The notes under the pieces are model-generated. The model was not told the DNA's origin. It ran no database searches and saw only the letters and a list, made by a program, of their open reading frames with translations. From Novosphingobium fuchskuhlense (GTDB taxonomy: Bacteria > Pseudomonadota > Alphaproteobacteria > Sphingomonadales > Sphingomonadaceae), in the NCBI RefSeq assembly GCF_001519075.1, contig NZ_KQ954245.1, positions 1-64,000 on the forward strand: 64,000 nucleotides of DNA. Direction: 5' to 3'. This document shows positions 26,176 through 34,381 of the stretch, one piece after another. A program made the position numbers and the translations under genes. Every line of letters begins with the position of its first letter. Position 1 is the stretch's first letter.

Positions 26176-26306
26176 AGCACCAACGTCCTCGGCCCGATCA
26201 GGGCAAGGAGACTCGGCGCTGCGCTTCAGGTCCGCAAGGTGGGGTCACGACGGCGCTTACTGTAGATCGCGCAACGCTTGTGTGAGAGCATCTGTTCCTC
26301 GGACAC

Positions 26307-26669
26307 CTGTCATCTCCCGTTGCCAGCCAACGAGATTATACCCTTGGAAAGGCATTTTGTTGGCGTTGGTAAAGGTGCCTCTATGATGTGCGGACGACGG
26401 CACTGCAGCCCACAGCTCCTGGGGCCAAAGAAACGCTCGGTTGAGTGAACGTTGAGCTGTTCGAATGGCTCGGACTGGGCAATCAAGACGTGGACTGACT
26501 TTAGTGCTGCGGAGGTCCGGCGACGGCCAGAGAAAAAGGCCTGAACGATTTTCGCTCTGCCTCATCTCAACCGCGAATTCAGGCCGTGCTACCTAGGAAG
26601 CTACCTAGCGGAAATACCGCTGCAATCCAACATATTGCGATGTTTTGTAAGATGCTGTTTTTAAGGTAA
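26307..26669. other. Non-coding stretch before the left island end
   Basis: No convincing gene is present. GGCCTGAA and TTCAGGCC around 26537-26584 form an inverted repeat. A tandem 9-mer repeat at 26588-26608 recurs near the right end of the island. The region between the recombinase start and the island end is probably the remnant of an older insertion. Confidence 0.4.
26588..26608. repeat. Tandem GCTACCTAG repeat, left copy
   Basis: GCTACCTAG occurs twice with a 3-base spacer. A near-identical copy (one base different) is at 46876-46896. Each begins exactly 82 bases before its 49-bp attachment repeat. Such short tandem repeats near a core site resemble arm-type integrase binding sites. 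Confidence 0.5.
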
Positions 26670-26718
26670 AAAATGGTGGACGCACTTGGGCTCGAACCAA
26701 GGACCCGCTGATTAAGAG
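26670..26718. repeat. Left 49-bp attachment repeat (3' half of tRNA-Lys)
   Basis: It is identical to 46958-47006 over 49 bp. It contains the 3' end of tRNA-Lys from the anticodon loop to CCA, on the minus strand, but lacks the 5' half. This is the displaced copy left when an element integrated at the tRNA 3' end. Confidence 0.9.
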
Positions 26719-26912
26719 CGGCTTTACGTCCGCATGCGTTCGTATTGATCCAGATATGTTCACAGTCAAGCTGGGCCGATGGCGAGGCAGAGGTTCCTGC
26801 CAACCGGTTTGGCTCCGGAAAGGGCGCACTTGCTTATATCCGCTCGTTGCATCAGGGGACAGGATCCCGCGATACTAGGCTTGGTCTTGGTGGATTAGAC
26901 GTTTGCCCACCG

Positions 26913-27563
26913 TCAGATGGCGGTTTTGCGCAGCATGCGTATGGTGTTTTCGCGGTAGTGCTGAATCAGGGTGTGCAGATTGATCGCGGACGGGTTCGCC
27001 AGCCACTGGTAAACCAGCCCGAAAATGAAGGCGCTGAATTCGATCGCAAAGCATTCGGGATCGACGCCGGGACGTACTTCGCTGTCAGCGATGGCCTGTG
27101 CCAGCCAGCGCACGGTGTCCTTGCGGTAGGCGATATGGTTGGCGGCAAGGCGGCGGCGCACGAGCGGATAGCTGCTGATAGATTCAAACCACAGGATATA
27201 CATGGCCTGCATCTGCTTGGTGCGGTTGAGTAGGAAGAACTCGACCGCATCAAGCGCGCCTTCGATTGCTGCGAGGCCGGTGTTCTTGCCGACAAAGCGG
27301 CGCAACTCGGCTGCCCACGTCTCATTGAAGTCACGCACCAGAAAGCCGAACAGCGTTTCCTTTGAACCGAATCGGTTGCTGGCAAGGCCGCGGCTGTAGC
27401 CGGCGCGTTCACCGACTTCCTTGAGCGTGGTGTTGTGCGTGCCGTTCTCGACTATGAGATGCATCGCCGCCTCGAACATCCGCGCGTCCGAAAGCGCGGT
27501 GCGTTCGCCCTGGGTCAGTCTGGGGCGCTCGACCGGAAGTTCGCCGGGATGGGAGATATTCAC
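26913..27563 (-). CDS. TetR-family regulator at the end of the catabolic operon
   Basis: This is a 216-residue TetR/AcrR-type repressor. The N-terminal helix-turn-helix lies near residues 20-65 (ALSDARMFEAAMHLIVENGT, then TTLKEVGERAGYSRGLASNR and FGSKETLFGFLV). The C-terminal ligand-binding domain is all helical. The GTG at 27563 is eight bases after the ligase stop, so the gene is the last of the leftward operon. It probably controls the divergent promoter at 33270-33606, where an inverted repeat is visible, and responds to a pathway intermediate such as an acyl-CoA; that ligand is a guess. Confidence 0.9.
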   Translation of the reverse strand: MNISHPGELPVERPRLTQGERTALSDARMFEAAMHLIVENGTHNTTLKEVGERAGYSRGLASNRFGSKETLFGFLVRDFNETWAAELRRFVGKNTGLAAIEGALDAVEFFLLNRTKQMQAMYILWFESISSYPLVRRRLAANHIAYRKDTVRWLAQAIADSEVRPGVDPECFAIEFSAFIFGLVYQWLANPSAINLHTLIQHYRENTIRMLRKTAI

Positions 27564-27571
27564 GTTCAATC

Positions 27572-29218
27572 CTAGTCTCCGAGGGTGAAACCGGTTTCCA
27601 CAACCACAGTCATCCCCCCGGCGTCGAACTGCTCCCTGAGTGTCTTCTTGTCGAACTTGCCGACACTGGTCCTCGGGATGAAGTCCGCAGGGGCCCAATA
27701 CTCGGGTATCATGAATCTGGCAAACCTCTCCCTGAGACCGGCGCGCAAGGCGGCGGGGACAAGTTCGGCGCCGGCCGCCATCACCACGACGGCGAGCGGG
27801 CGTTCCTCCCAGCGGGGATCGGGGATCGCGAAGACGGCGGCTTCGGCGACGCCGGGCAGCGCGGCGATGCCGTTTTCGAGATCGGCGGAGGAGATCCACT
27901 CCCCGCCCGACTTGATAAGGTCCTTGGCGCGATCAGTTACTTCGACAAAGCCGAGCGTATCGATCCGCCCGACATCGCCCGTGCGCAGCCAGCCGTCGGC
28001 GGTGAGGCGCGAATCCTCGGGGGCCTCGTGAAGATAGCCGCCCGTTACCCAAGGTCCGCGCAGCTGGAGGTGGCCCATGGCCTTGCCATCCTCCGGGAGT
28101 GGGTGGTCCGTCTCGTCGACAATCCGCACGTGCATGCCGGGGACCGGCCGCCCGGCCTTGGCGCGCCAGGGGGTTTCGCCTTCGGGGCCGGTTTCGCGCG
28201 GGGGGAACGAGAGCACGCACATCGGGCTCGTTTCGGTCATGCCCCAGCCTTGCACGACATCGACGCCCCACGCGGCCTTGACCCGCTCGATGAGGCTGGC
28301 GGAAACCGCCGAGCCGCCCGAGACGATGGTGCGGAACGAGCCGAGATCGAGCGGCGCCCCGGCGTGGGCCTGAAGCAGGTCGTTGAGGATCGTGGGCACG
28401 GCGGCCATCAGGGTCGGTCGTTCCTGCGCGATGAGGTGGACGAGGTGCGCACTTTGCAGGTGGGGCCCGGGGAGGATCAGGTCGCTCCCGGCAAGCCAGC
28501 CGGAATAAGGCATGCCCCAGGCGTTGGCGTGGAACATCGGCGGGACCATGAGGATGCGGTCGCGGTTCGAGATCGCGAAGGTATCCGCCGCCATCGAAGC
28601 GAGGCTGTGGAGGTAGACCGAGCGGTGCGAGTAGACCACGCCCTTGGGCAGGCCCGTGGTACCCGAGGTGTAGCAGATCGCCGCAGCATCGGTTTCGACG
28701 AGTGTGGGCCACGCGGTCATTGGGGCAGCGCGGGCAATCAGGTCTTCGTATGCGTGCATCATTCCGGCAAAACCCGCGATGGCTTGCGGCGCGTCGCCAA
28801 TAACGACGACGTGGCCAAGCGAGGGGCATTCCGACAGGATCGGCGCGATGGCAGGAAGCAGGACCGCATCGACGATCAGCGCGCGGTCTGCAGCGTGGTT
28901 CATGATGTAGCGGATCTGCTCGGCGGGCAGACGCACGTTGAGTGTGTGGAGCACAGCACCCATGGCCGGGACCGCGAGATAGGCTTCAAGATGCGCGGGG
29001 CTGTTCCAGCAATAGGTTGCGACCGGCTCGCCCGGCGGCAGGCCAATCGCGGCGAGAGCGCAGGCGAGTTGGCGCGCTCGCCTGGCGGTTTCGGCGAAGC
29101 TGCGCGTGTGGGTGGTGGTGCCGTCGAAGGAGACGACGCGGCTTGCGCCGAACAGCCGCTCGCCGCGATCGAAGATCATCTGTGTCGACAACGGATGGTC
29201 CATCATCGTTGATTTCAT
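27572..29218 (-). CDS. Acyl-CoA ligase (AMP-dependent synthetase family)
   Basis: This 548-residue member of the ANL superfamily activates a carboxylic acid to its CoA thioester with ATP. Motifs are complete: the P-loop-like AICYTSGTTGLPKGVVYSHR near residues 172-191, the GWGMTETSP segment, the hinge region DGWLRTGDVGRIDTLGFVEV, and the catalytic lysine in TSVGKFDKK near the end. It resembles medium- or long-chain fatty acid ligases, and the substrate here is probably the acid made by the oxygenase branch of the island. The ATG overlaps the kinase stop by four bases. Confidence 0.92.
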   Translation of the reverse strand: MKSTMMDHPLSTQMIFDRGERLFGASRVVSFDGTTTHTRSFAETARRARQLACALAAIGLPPGEPVATYCWNSPAHLEAYLAVPAMGAVLHTLNVRLPAEQIRYIMNHAADRALIVDAVLLPAIAPILSECPSLGHVVVIGDAPQAIAGFAGMMHAYEDLIARAAPMTAWPTLVETDAAAICYTSGTTGLPKGVVYSHRSVYLHSLASMAADTFAISNRDRILMVPPMFHANAWGMPYSGWLAGSDLILPGPHLQSAHLVHLIAQERPTLMAAVPTILNDLLQAHAGAPLDLGSFRTIVSGGSAVSASLIERVKAAWGVDVVQGWGMTETSPMCVLSFPPRETGPEGETPWRAKAGRPVPGMHVRIVDETDHPLPEDGKAMGHLQLRGPWVTGGYLHEAPEDSRLTADGWLRTGDVGRIDTLGFVEVTDRAKDLIKSGGEWISSADLENGIAALPGVAEAAVFAIPDPRWEERPLAVVVMAAGAELVPAALRAGLRERFARFMIPEYWAPADFIPRTSVGKFDKKTLREQFDAGGMTVVVETGFTLGD

Positions 29219-30243
29219 CGGACCTTCCCCTTTTCGAGGATGGCCGCCGCTTCCTGCAGCAGGGCCGGAACGTCGCGTTCGAGGCCACGCGAATAGGCGG
29301 TATCGACCTTGCCGTGCGCCTGGAGCACCCAGGCGCCCTCGACGATGGCGGCAAGGCGCCAGGCGGCAAAGACGATGTAGTAGTCGATAGCGGCGTGGCT
29401 GAATCCGGTCGCGGCGGACCAGTGCTCGGCCAAGGCCCGGGCCGGCATGACACCCGGACGGTTGGTCAGTCCCTGAACGAACGGGAAGCCGAGCACGGCT
29501 GCGGGATCGCGCTGCCAGAAGAACAGGCAAAGGCCGAGATCGACCAGTGGATCGCCCAGCGTTGCCATTTCCCAATCAAGGATGACCCTGAGTTCGGGCC
29601 GGTCGGGGGCGACGAGGCAGTTGTCGAGATGGAAATCGCAGTGGATCACGCTGGCGCGGTCCATCCCGGGCTGATGGGCGAGGAGCCATGCGCCGATCTC
29701 CTCAAGGAGCGGCAGATCGCGCACCCGGTCAGCCGCCCGGACCTTGAGCCAGCGTTCGATCTGCCGCTGGACGAAGCCATCAGGGCGCGCAAAATCGGCG
29801 GGGAGCACCTCGCGCCAATCGACGGCGTGGACGCGCGTCAGCCCTTCCATCATGGTCAGGCCAAGCTGGTTCACGGTCTCGTCGGTGTCGGGCCAGTCGG
29901 CCGGGAGGCGCTCGGTAAGCGCAACGCCCTCAACCCATTCGGTGACGGCAAATCGCTGGCCGATCACGGCCGGATCAGCACACCATGCAATGGCTTTGGG
30001 GACCGGAGCGCGGCCGGCGAGCGCGGCGATCACGCGGTATTCGCGCTCGATCCCGGCAGCGGCGCGGTCGGAAATGACATTGACCGGAGGGTGGCGCAGC
30101 ACGAGCCGACCTTCGCGGGTCTCGATCAGACGGGTGACGTTGGAATTGCCGCCGGCGAGGACCTGGCCGAGGACAATGTCGCTGCGACCCGTCGCCTCCG
30201 CCAACCATCCCTGCAGGCGCCTTTCGGCATCTACAGGTTGCAC
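29215..30243 (-). CDS. APH-type kinase related to LvaA and the kinase part of ACAD10/ACAD11
   Basis: This is a 342-residue aminoglycoside-phosphotransferase-fold kinase. The N-lobe has LAGGNSNVTRLIETREGRLV with the LRHPP strand. The catalytic loop is VIHCDFHLDNCLVAP and the metal-binding motif follows in VILDWEMATLGDPLVDLGLC. Relatives in this branch (LvaA of the levulinate pathway, the kinase part of ACAD10/11) phosphorylate the hydroxyl of 4-hydroxyacyl-CoA rather than antibiotics. A ligase lies directly downstream and an ACAD11-like dehydrogenase in the divergent operon, supporting that role. The GTG at 30243 gives a 13-base overlap with the SDR gene. Confidence 0.88.
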   Translation of the reverse strand: MQPVDAERRLQGWLAEATGRSDIVLGQVLAGGNSNVTRLIETREGRLVLRHPPVNVISDRAAAGIEREYRVIAALAGRAPVPKAIAWCADPAVIGQRFAVTEWVEGVALTERLPADWPDTDETVNQLGLTMMEGLTRVHAVDWREVLPADFARPDGFVQRQIERWLKVRAADRVRDLPLLEEIGAWLLAHQPGMDRASVIHCDFHLDNCLVAPDRPELRVILDWEMATLGDPLVDLGLCLFFWQRDPAAVLGFPFVQGLTNRPGVMPARALAEHWSAATGFSHAAIDYYIVFAAWRLAAIVEGAWVLQAHGKVDTAYSRGLERDVPALLQEAAAILEKGKVR

Positions 30244-30974
30244 ATCAGGCCTCCGTCGGTGAACACGACGGATCCGGTCATGTAGCGCGAGCCCGCCACC
30301 CACCAGCACACTTCGGCCATCTCCTCGACCGTGCCCATGCGCTGGAGCGGGATCCGCGCAATGATTGCATCGCGCGCGCGCTCCGAGATCGTGGCGGTCA
30401 TTTCGGTTTGCACGAAACCGGGCACGACCATGTTGACCCGAATCTGCCGCCGCGCGAGTTCGACTGCGAGTACCTTGGTAAGGCCGGTGAGCCCTGCCTT
30501 GGAGGCGCCATAGCAGCTATCGCCGGGAAAGCCCCGGAAGCCGACGACCGCGCCCACGTTCACCACCGATCCGCCTTCGGGGATGAGCCCGACAAGCGCG
30601 CGGACCACGCGCATTGGTCCAGAAAGATTGGTGGCGAGAGTAGCCTCCCAGTCCTCGTCGGTGATCCGGTCGAGCCCGCCGCCGCGGTGAAGCCCGGCAT
30701 TGTTGACCAGAACGTCGAGACCGCCCCAGCGCGTCTCAACCTCGGCGGCGATGCGGGCGACGTCTTCGGCTTTGGTGACATCGGCTGAGATGCCGAACAC
30801 GTCCGTGCCCATCGCGGCCGCGATCCCGGAGATTTCGGGATCACGGCCAACGATGCAGACCTTGCAGCCCTGGCTGGCGGCGAGCGAGGCGACCGCGTGG
30901 CCAATGCCACGCGATGCCCCGGTCACAAGCCAGCGGCGGACATCAGGTTGGGACCCGGAAGGAACCTGCACCAT
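30231..30974 (-). CDS. Short-chain dehydrogenase/reductase with a substituted catalytic serine
   Basis: This 247-residue SDR has TGASRGIG cofactor binding near residue 18, the NNAG motif and the YGASK catalytic Tyr and Lys. The residue 13 positions before the catalytic Tyr, normally Ser, is Ala (VNVGAVVGFRG where FabG has SVVG). Activity may be reduced, or another residue may take over. FabG-like SDRs oxidise or reduce hydroxyl and keto groups with NAD(P). It lies between the TonB receptor and the kinase in the leftward operon and overlaps the kinase gene, so it likely acts in the same pathway. Confidence 0.9.
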   Translation of the reverse strand: MVQVPSGSQPDVRRWLVTGASRGIGHAVASLAASQGCKVCIVGRDPEISGIAAAMGTDVFGISADVTKAEDVARIAAEVETRWGGLDVLVNNAGLHRGGGLDRITDEDWEATLATNLSGPMRVVRALVGLIPEGGSVVNVGAVVGFRGFPGDSCYGASKAGLTGLTKVLAVELARRQIRVNMVVPGFVQTEMTATISERARDAIIARIPLQRMGTVEEMAEVCWWVAGSRYMTGSVVFTDGGLMCNL

Positions 30975-30992
30975 CGTGCCCGCAGCCTGCGA

Positions 30993-33269
30993 TCAGAAGT
31001 TCTGGGTGACCGCAACACCCCACGACCGGGGCGGACGCGCCGCGCCGTAGCTCCAGACGTTCTGGACGTCATAGCCGATTGTGTAGCCATCCTCATTGCC
31101 GAGGTTCTTGCCGAACACGCTGATCATGGTCTTGTTGATCTTGTAGCTGATCGAGGCGTCGAGCAGATACTGGGCCTTGTTGCGCAGGTTCGGGTTGTTG
31201 AGGAAGGTCAGGTCGTGCTCGCCGATCATGTGCAGTTCGGCATTGGCCATGACCGTGCCGGGACCGACCTCCTGCTCGTATGACGCGCGCGCATCCCAGG
31301 TCCAGCGCGGGGCGCGGCGGATCCTGAGGAACGTCGCATCCACCGGTGTTCCGGTGCTGTAGATGTCTCCGAAGAAGTCCTTGTACTTGGAGTCGAGGTA
31401 CCCGACATTGCCGCCAATGGTGAAGTTCGAGGTGATCCGCGCAGTCAGGTCAAGCTCGATGCCCTTGAGATCGGCCTTCGAAGCATTGATCGTGCGGTTT
31501 TCGCGCCCCGTCGATGTGCCGGGTGCCGGCACGTCGAGGTCCTGCTGCATGTCCTTGTACTTCATCATGTAGAACGCGCCGTTGAGGCGAACGCGGTCGT
31601 TGAAGAACTGGGTCTTGAAGCCGAGTTCGTAGTTGTCGAGTGTCTCGGGGTTGTAGGGCGTGGTGGCAGCGCCGATCGTTGCGGGACGACCATTGAAACC
31701 GCCGCCGCGATAGCCGCGCGACCACAACGCGTAAGTCATGACCGCGGGCGTCCAGTTGTAGCTGAGGCTGACCTTGGGGGTGAACTTCGACCAGCTCGCC
31801 TGGATGGGCGTCGGCATCACGATATTGACGCCTGCTACCGGCGGGAGCGTGACGATCGGGTTCTTCTCCTCGAGCGTGCCGTAGATGAAGATCGTCTTGT
31901 CGTTGACCTGTGTGGTTTTGCTGTCGTGCGTGTACCGCCCGCCAACAGTGAGCTTGAGCTTGTCGGTGAACTTGTAGTCACCTTCAAAGTAACCGGCCCA
32001 CGACCTGGTCGTCTGCGTCACGTCCTGCGCGCTGGTGAGCAGCGGCGGGCCGGCGAAGCCGATGTAGTTCTTGAGGTTGATGGTGTACTTCGAGAACCAC
32101 TGATAGCCGCCGAGCACGAAGGTCAGCGGACCTCCGCCACCCATGACGAGGCGGGCCTCGTTGGTGACCTGCCGCCAGCGAGCCGGGCGATCGGTGTGAT
32201 AGAGCGTCTGCGGGGTGGAATCGAAGTCCTGATTGATCGATTCATTGGTCTTCAGGAAGCCCAGAATGTACTCGAAATCGAGGTTGTTGCCGAGCTCGTA
32301 CTTGAGCTTGCCGATGGCCATGTCGAGCTGGAAGCGCGCGCTCTTGTTGACCGGCGCGTTGCTGATGCTGACGTAGCGGTCACCCGTGATCGGCTGGTCC
32401 GGGGTGGTCGAGCAATACTTGTAGACCGCGCAGAACAAGTCGGTCGGCTTCGCCAGCGCGGAAAGCTGCGGCGGATCCTGCCGAGTGAGCTGGTGATCAT
32501 AGCTCAGGCTGATCTCAAGCGCGGGGGTCGGCGTGAGCAGCAGCTGGCCGCCGAACGCGCGGAAGTCCGACTTTTGCCCCGGCTGGTTGAAGGTCTTGTT
32601 GAAGATATAGCCGTCGGTCGAATTGTAGGCGCCCGAGACCTTGAGGGCTACGTTGGGGGCAAGCCCGAAGCTCACCACGCCTTGGAAATCGAACGTATCG
32701 AAGCTCGAATAAGTGCCGCGCACCTTGCCGGTCAGGTCCTGCGTCGGGCGCGAACGAGCGAGGTTGATCACGCCGCCGGTGGCGTTGCGACCGAACAGCG
32801 TGCCCTGCGGACCACGCAGCACTTCGACGCGATCCACGTCGATCGCCTTGAGGAGGCTGCCCGAGCTCTGGCCGAGGTAGACATCGTCGATCACCACGCC
32901 AACAGCCGGGTCGACCGACTTTTCCACGTCGGCCACGCCAACACCGCGAATATAGATGGCGGCCACGCCGCCGGGGCCCTGTTGCGTATCGTCAATCAGC
33001 ACGTTGGGCGCGGAATTGGCGAAATCACGCACGTCGGAATCGAAGCGCTTAGCAAGATCGGTGACGCCGAGCGCACTGATCGAGGATGAGACATTCTGGA
33101 GGTTCTCCGTGCGCTTGCGCGCAGTCACCACGATGGCCTCAAGGCCTTCGCTCGCTTCGCTGGTTCCGGCCTGCTGCTGGGCCTGGGCATAGGCCTCGCC
33201 CGCAATCAGACCAGTGGCTGAAATCGACGCTGCCAGCAGCGCACGCATTGCCTTACCCGACATGCTCAT
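30993..33269 (-). CDS. TonB-dependent outer-membrane receptor
   Basis: This is a 758-residue receptor for active uptake across the outer membrane. The signal peptide (residues 1-29) ends near AYAQAQ. The plug domain follows, starting with EAIVVTARKRTENLQNVSSS and containing VDRVEVLRGPQGTLFGRNAT, the family hallmark. A 22-strand barrel with aromatic C-terminus (AVTQNF) completes it. In sphingomonads such receptors commonly import organic substrates as well as iron complexes. As the first gene of the leftward catabolic operon it probably imports the pathway substrate. GGGAGA precedes the ATG at 33269. Confidence 0.93.
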   Translation of the reverse strand: MSMSGKAMRALLAASISATGLIAGEAYAQAQQQAGTSEASEGLEAIVVTARKRTENLQNVSSSISALGVTDLAKRFDSDVRDFANSAPNVLIDDTQQGPGGVAAIYIRGVGVADVEKSVDPAVGVVIDDVYLGQSSGSLLKAIDVDRVEVLRGPQGTLFGRNATGGVINLARSRPTQDLTGKVRGTYSSFDTFDFQGVVSFGLAPNVALKVSGAYNSTDGYIFNKTFNQPGQKSDFRAFGGQLLLTPTPALEISLSYDHQLTRQDPPQLSALAKPTDLFCAVYKYCSTTPDQPITGDRYVSISNAPVNKSARFQLDMAIGKLKYELGNNLDFEYILGFLKTNESINQDFDSTPQTLYHTDRPARWRQVTNEARLVMGGGGPLTFVLGGYQWFSKYTINLKNYIGFAGPPLLTSAQDVTQTTRSWAGYFEGDYKFTDKLKLTVGGRYTHDSKTTQVNDKTIFIYGTLEEKNPIVTLPPVAGVNIVMPTPIQASWSKFTPKVSLSYNWTPAVMTYALWSRGYRGGGFNGRPATIGAATTPYNPETLDNYELGFKTQFFNDRVRLNGAFYMMKYKDMQQDLDVPAPGTSTGRENRTINASKADLKGIELDLTARITSNFTIGGNVGYLDSKYKDFFGDIYSTGTPVDATFLRIRRAPRWTWDARASYEQEVGPGTVMANAELHMIGEHDLTFLNNPNLRNKAQYLLDASISYKINKTMISVFGKNLGNEDGYTIGYDVQNVWSYGAARPPRSWGVAVTQNF

Positions 33270-33606
33270 CCCATCTCTCCCTCTCTCGCCACGCTCTTGT
33301 GGCGTGACCCGATTATCCCCGGCGACATCGTCGTTGTTTGCAGCGCGCAGGGCGGGGCGTTCCCCGTCCGGACGCACTGCAGACGTCGTGGCCTGTACGG
33401 GGTCTATCAAACTTGCTATACCCGAACAAGTTATATTGCAGGGCGTTTTCAGGCAGAATCTTTGGGTTTGTTATATTGCCTAGCATTTTTGGGGAATCTT
33501 CAGGGCTCCTGCCGAGCCGGGCCTGTTTGGCCTACACAAATTTTGCTTGTCTGAAACTAGTAAGTGTGGTCCACCAAAGGTCATAAAGAAGAACGGGAGA
33601 GGCTCG
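33270..33606. promoter_or_regulatory. Divergent promoter region of the catabolic island
   Basis: The 337-bp gap separates the leftward TonB-receptor operon from the rightward SDR operon. Its AT-rich centre (33400-33490) has an inverted repeat AACTTG-N11-CAAGTT (33410-33432) and two direct copies of GTTATATTGC, 40 bases apart (33430-33439, 33470-33479). This spacing could place a repressor or activator dimer on one face of the DNA. The TetR regulator of the operon is the likely binder. Start sites are not assignable. Confidence 0.5.
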
Positions 33607-34362
33607 ATGAGTGGCAGGCTCGAGGGCAAGGTGGCACTCATTTCCGGCGGGGCGAGCGGGCTCGGCGAGGCTCAGGCCCTGCTCTATGCCCGCGAGGGTG
33701 CGCGGGTGATGATCGGCGATCTGCAAGAAGTGCTCGGCGCCTCTGTCGTTGCCAGGATCAGGGGCGAAGGGGGCGAGGCCGCCTTCACGCGGCTTGATGT
33801 GACCGAGCTTGCCAGCTGGCAGGCGGCGGTGGCGCTGAGTGTGGCAACCTACGGCAAGCTTACGACGCTGGTGAACAATGCCGGCATCTTCCATCCCGGC
33901 GGGATCATCGATGAATCGCCCGAAGGCTGGGCGAAAATGGTCGCGGTCAACCAGACCGGCGTGTTCTACGGGATGAAGGCCGGCGCGCCCGAACTGGTCA
34001 AGGCCGGCACCGGCTCGGCCATCGTCAACATTTCCTCGCTCTATGGGCTCATCGGCAGCCCCGGCGCGATCAGCTATCATGCCTCGAAGGCCGCCGTGCG
34101 CGTCATGGGCAAGGGTGCTGCGCTCGAGTTCGTGAAGCAGGGCGTGCGCGTGAACACGATTTTTCCCGGCCAGATCCGCACGCCTATTCTGGGCGACATC
34201 ACGCCTGAGCAGGACGCGGCGATCAAGGCCTCTATCCCGATGGGCATTGTGGGCGATCCGATGGACGTCGCCCATGCCTCGCTGTTCCTCGCCTCGGACG
34301 AGGCGCGGTATATCACCGGCGCGGAGCTGTGGGTCGACGGGGGCTGGTATGCAGGTTGCTGA
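33607..34362 (+). CDS. Short-chain dehydrogenase/reductase, first gene of the rightward operon
   Basis: This is a 251-residue classical SDR with all motifs: the cofactor loop ISGGASGLGEAQ, the acidic DLQ that suggests NAD preference, NNAG, the catalytic Ser in NISSLYG, and YHASK. The C-terminus has the usual WVDGGW. It probably interconverts an alcohol and a ketone, for example producing the ketone substrate of the Baeyer-Villiger enzyme in the same operon; that pairing is inferred. The ATG at 33607 follows CGGGAGAGG. A longer in-frame start lacks a ribosome-binding site. Confidence 0.93.
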   Translation: MSGRLEGKVALISGGASGLGEAQALLYAREGARVMIGDLQEVLGASVVARIRGEGGEAAFTRLDVTELASWQAAVALSVATYGKLTTLVNNAGIFHPGGIIDESPEGWAKMVAVNQTGVFYGMKAGAPELVKAGTGSAIVNISSLYGLIGSPGAISYHASKAAVRVMGKGAALEFVKQGVRVNTIFPGQIRTPILGDITPEQDAAIKASIPMGIVGDPMDVAHASLFLASDEARYITGAELWVDGGWYAGC

Positions 34363-34381
34363 AAAGGTGAGCATTTAACTG

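Larger units (their letters stand above)
23775..26260 (-). mobile_element. IS66-family insertion sequence, complete, with 8-bp target duplication
   Basis: The element is 2486 bp. Ends begin GTAA on both sides: GTAACCGGTGTTCTCAGG on the left, and on the right GTAAGCGCCGTCGTGAC read inward on the minus strand. It is flanked by TGTAGATC at 23767-23774 and 26261-26268, an 8-bp target duplication as known for IS66. It carries the standard three genes in the order tnpA-tnpB-tnpC on the minus strand, all intact. It sits inside a serine recombinase gene, so it arrived after that recombinase. Confidence 0.95.
21959..26306 (-). pseudogene. Large serine recombinase gene split by IS66
   Basis: The main part (21959-23774) encodes a serine recombinase: a resolvase-type catalytic domain (YTRKST, then DINSLTTQREICSAYV, DAVVVYKIDRLTRSLLDFV and ERELIAERV), followed by the recombinase domain and a long C-terminal region. 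The expected zinc-ribbon cysteines are missing. The first residues lie beyond the IS66: a GTG at 26306 gives VSEEQMLSHKRCAIY up to 26261, and joining it to 23774 across the 8-bp duplication restores CAIYTRKST with the catalytic region intact. The whole product would be about 620 residues. Such recombinases integrate phages and islands, and this one is inactivated unless translation restarts downstream. Confidence 0.88.

Noticed and set aside
29215..30243. Aminoglycoside resistance gene
   Set aside because: The kinase belongs to the APH-fold branch with LvaA and ACAD10/11, and sits between metabolic genes.
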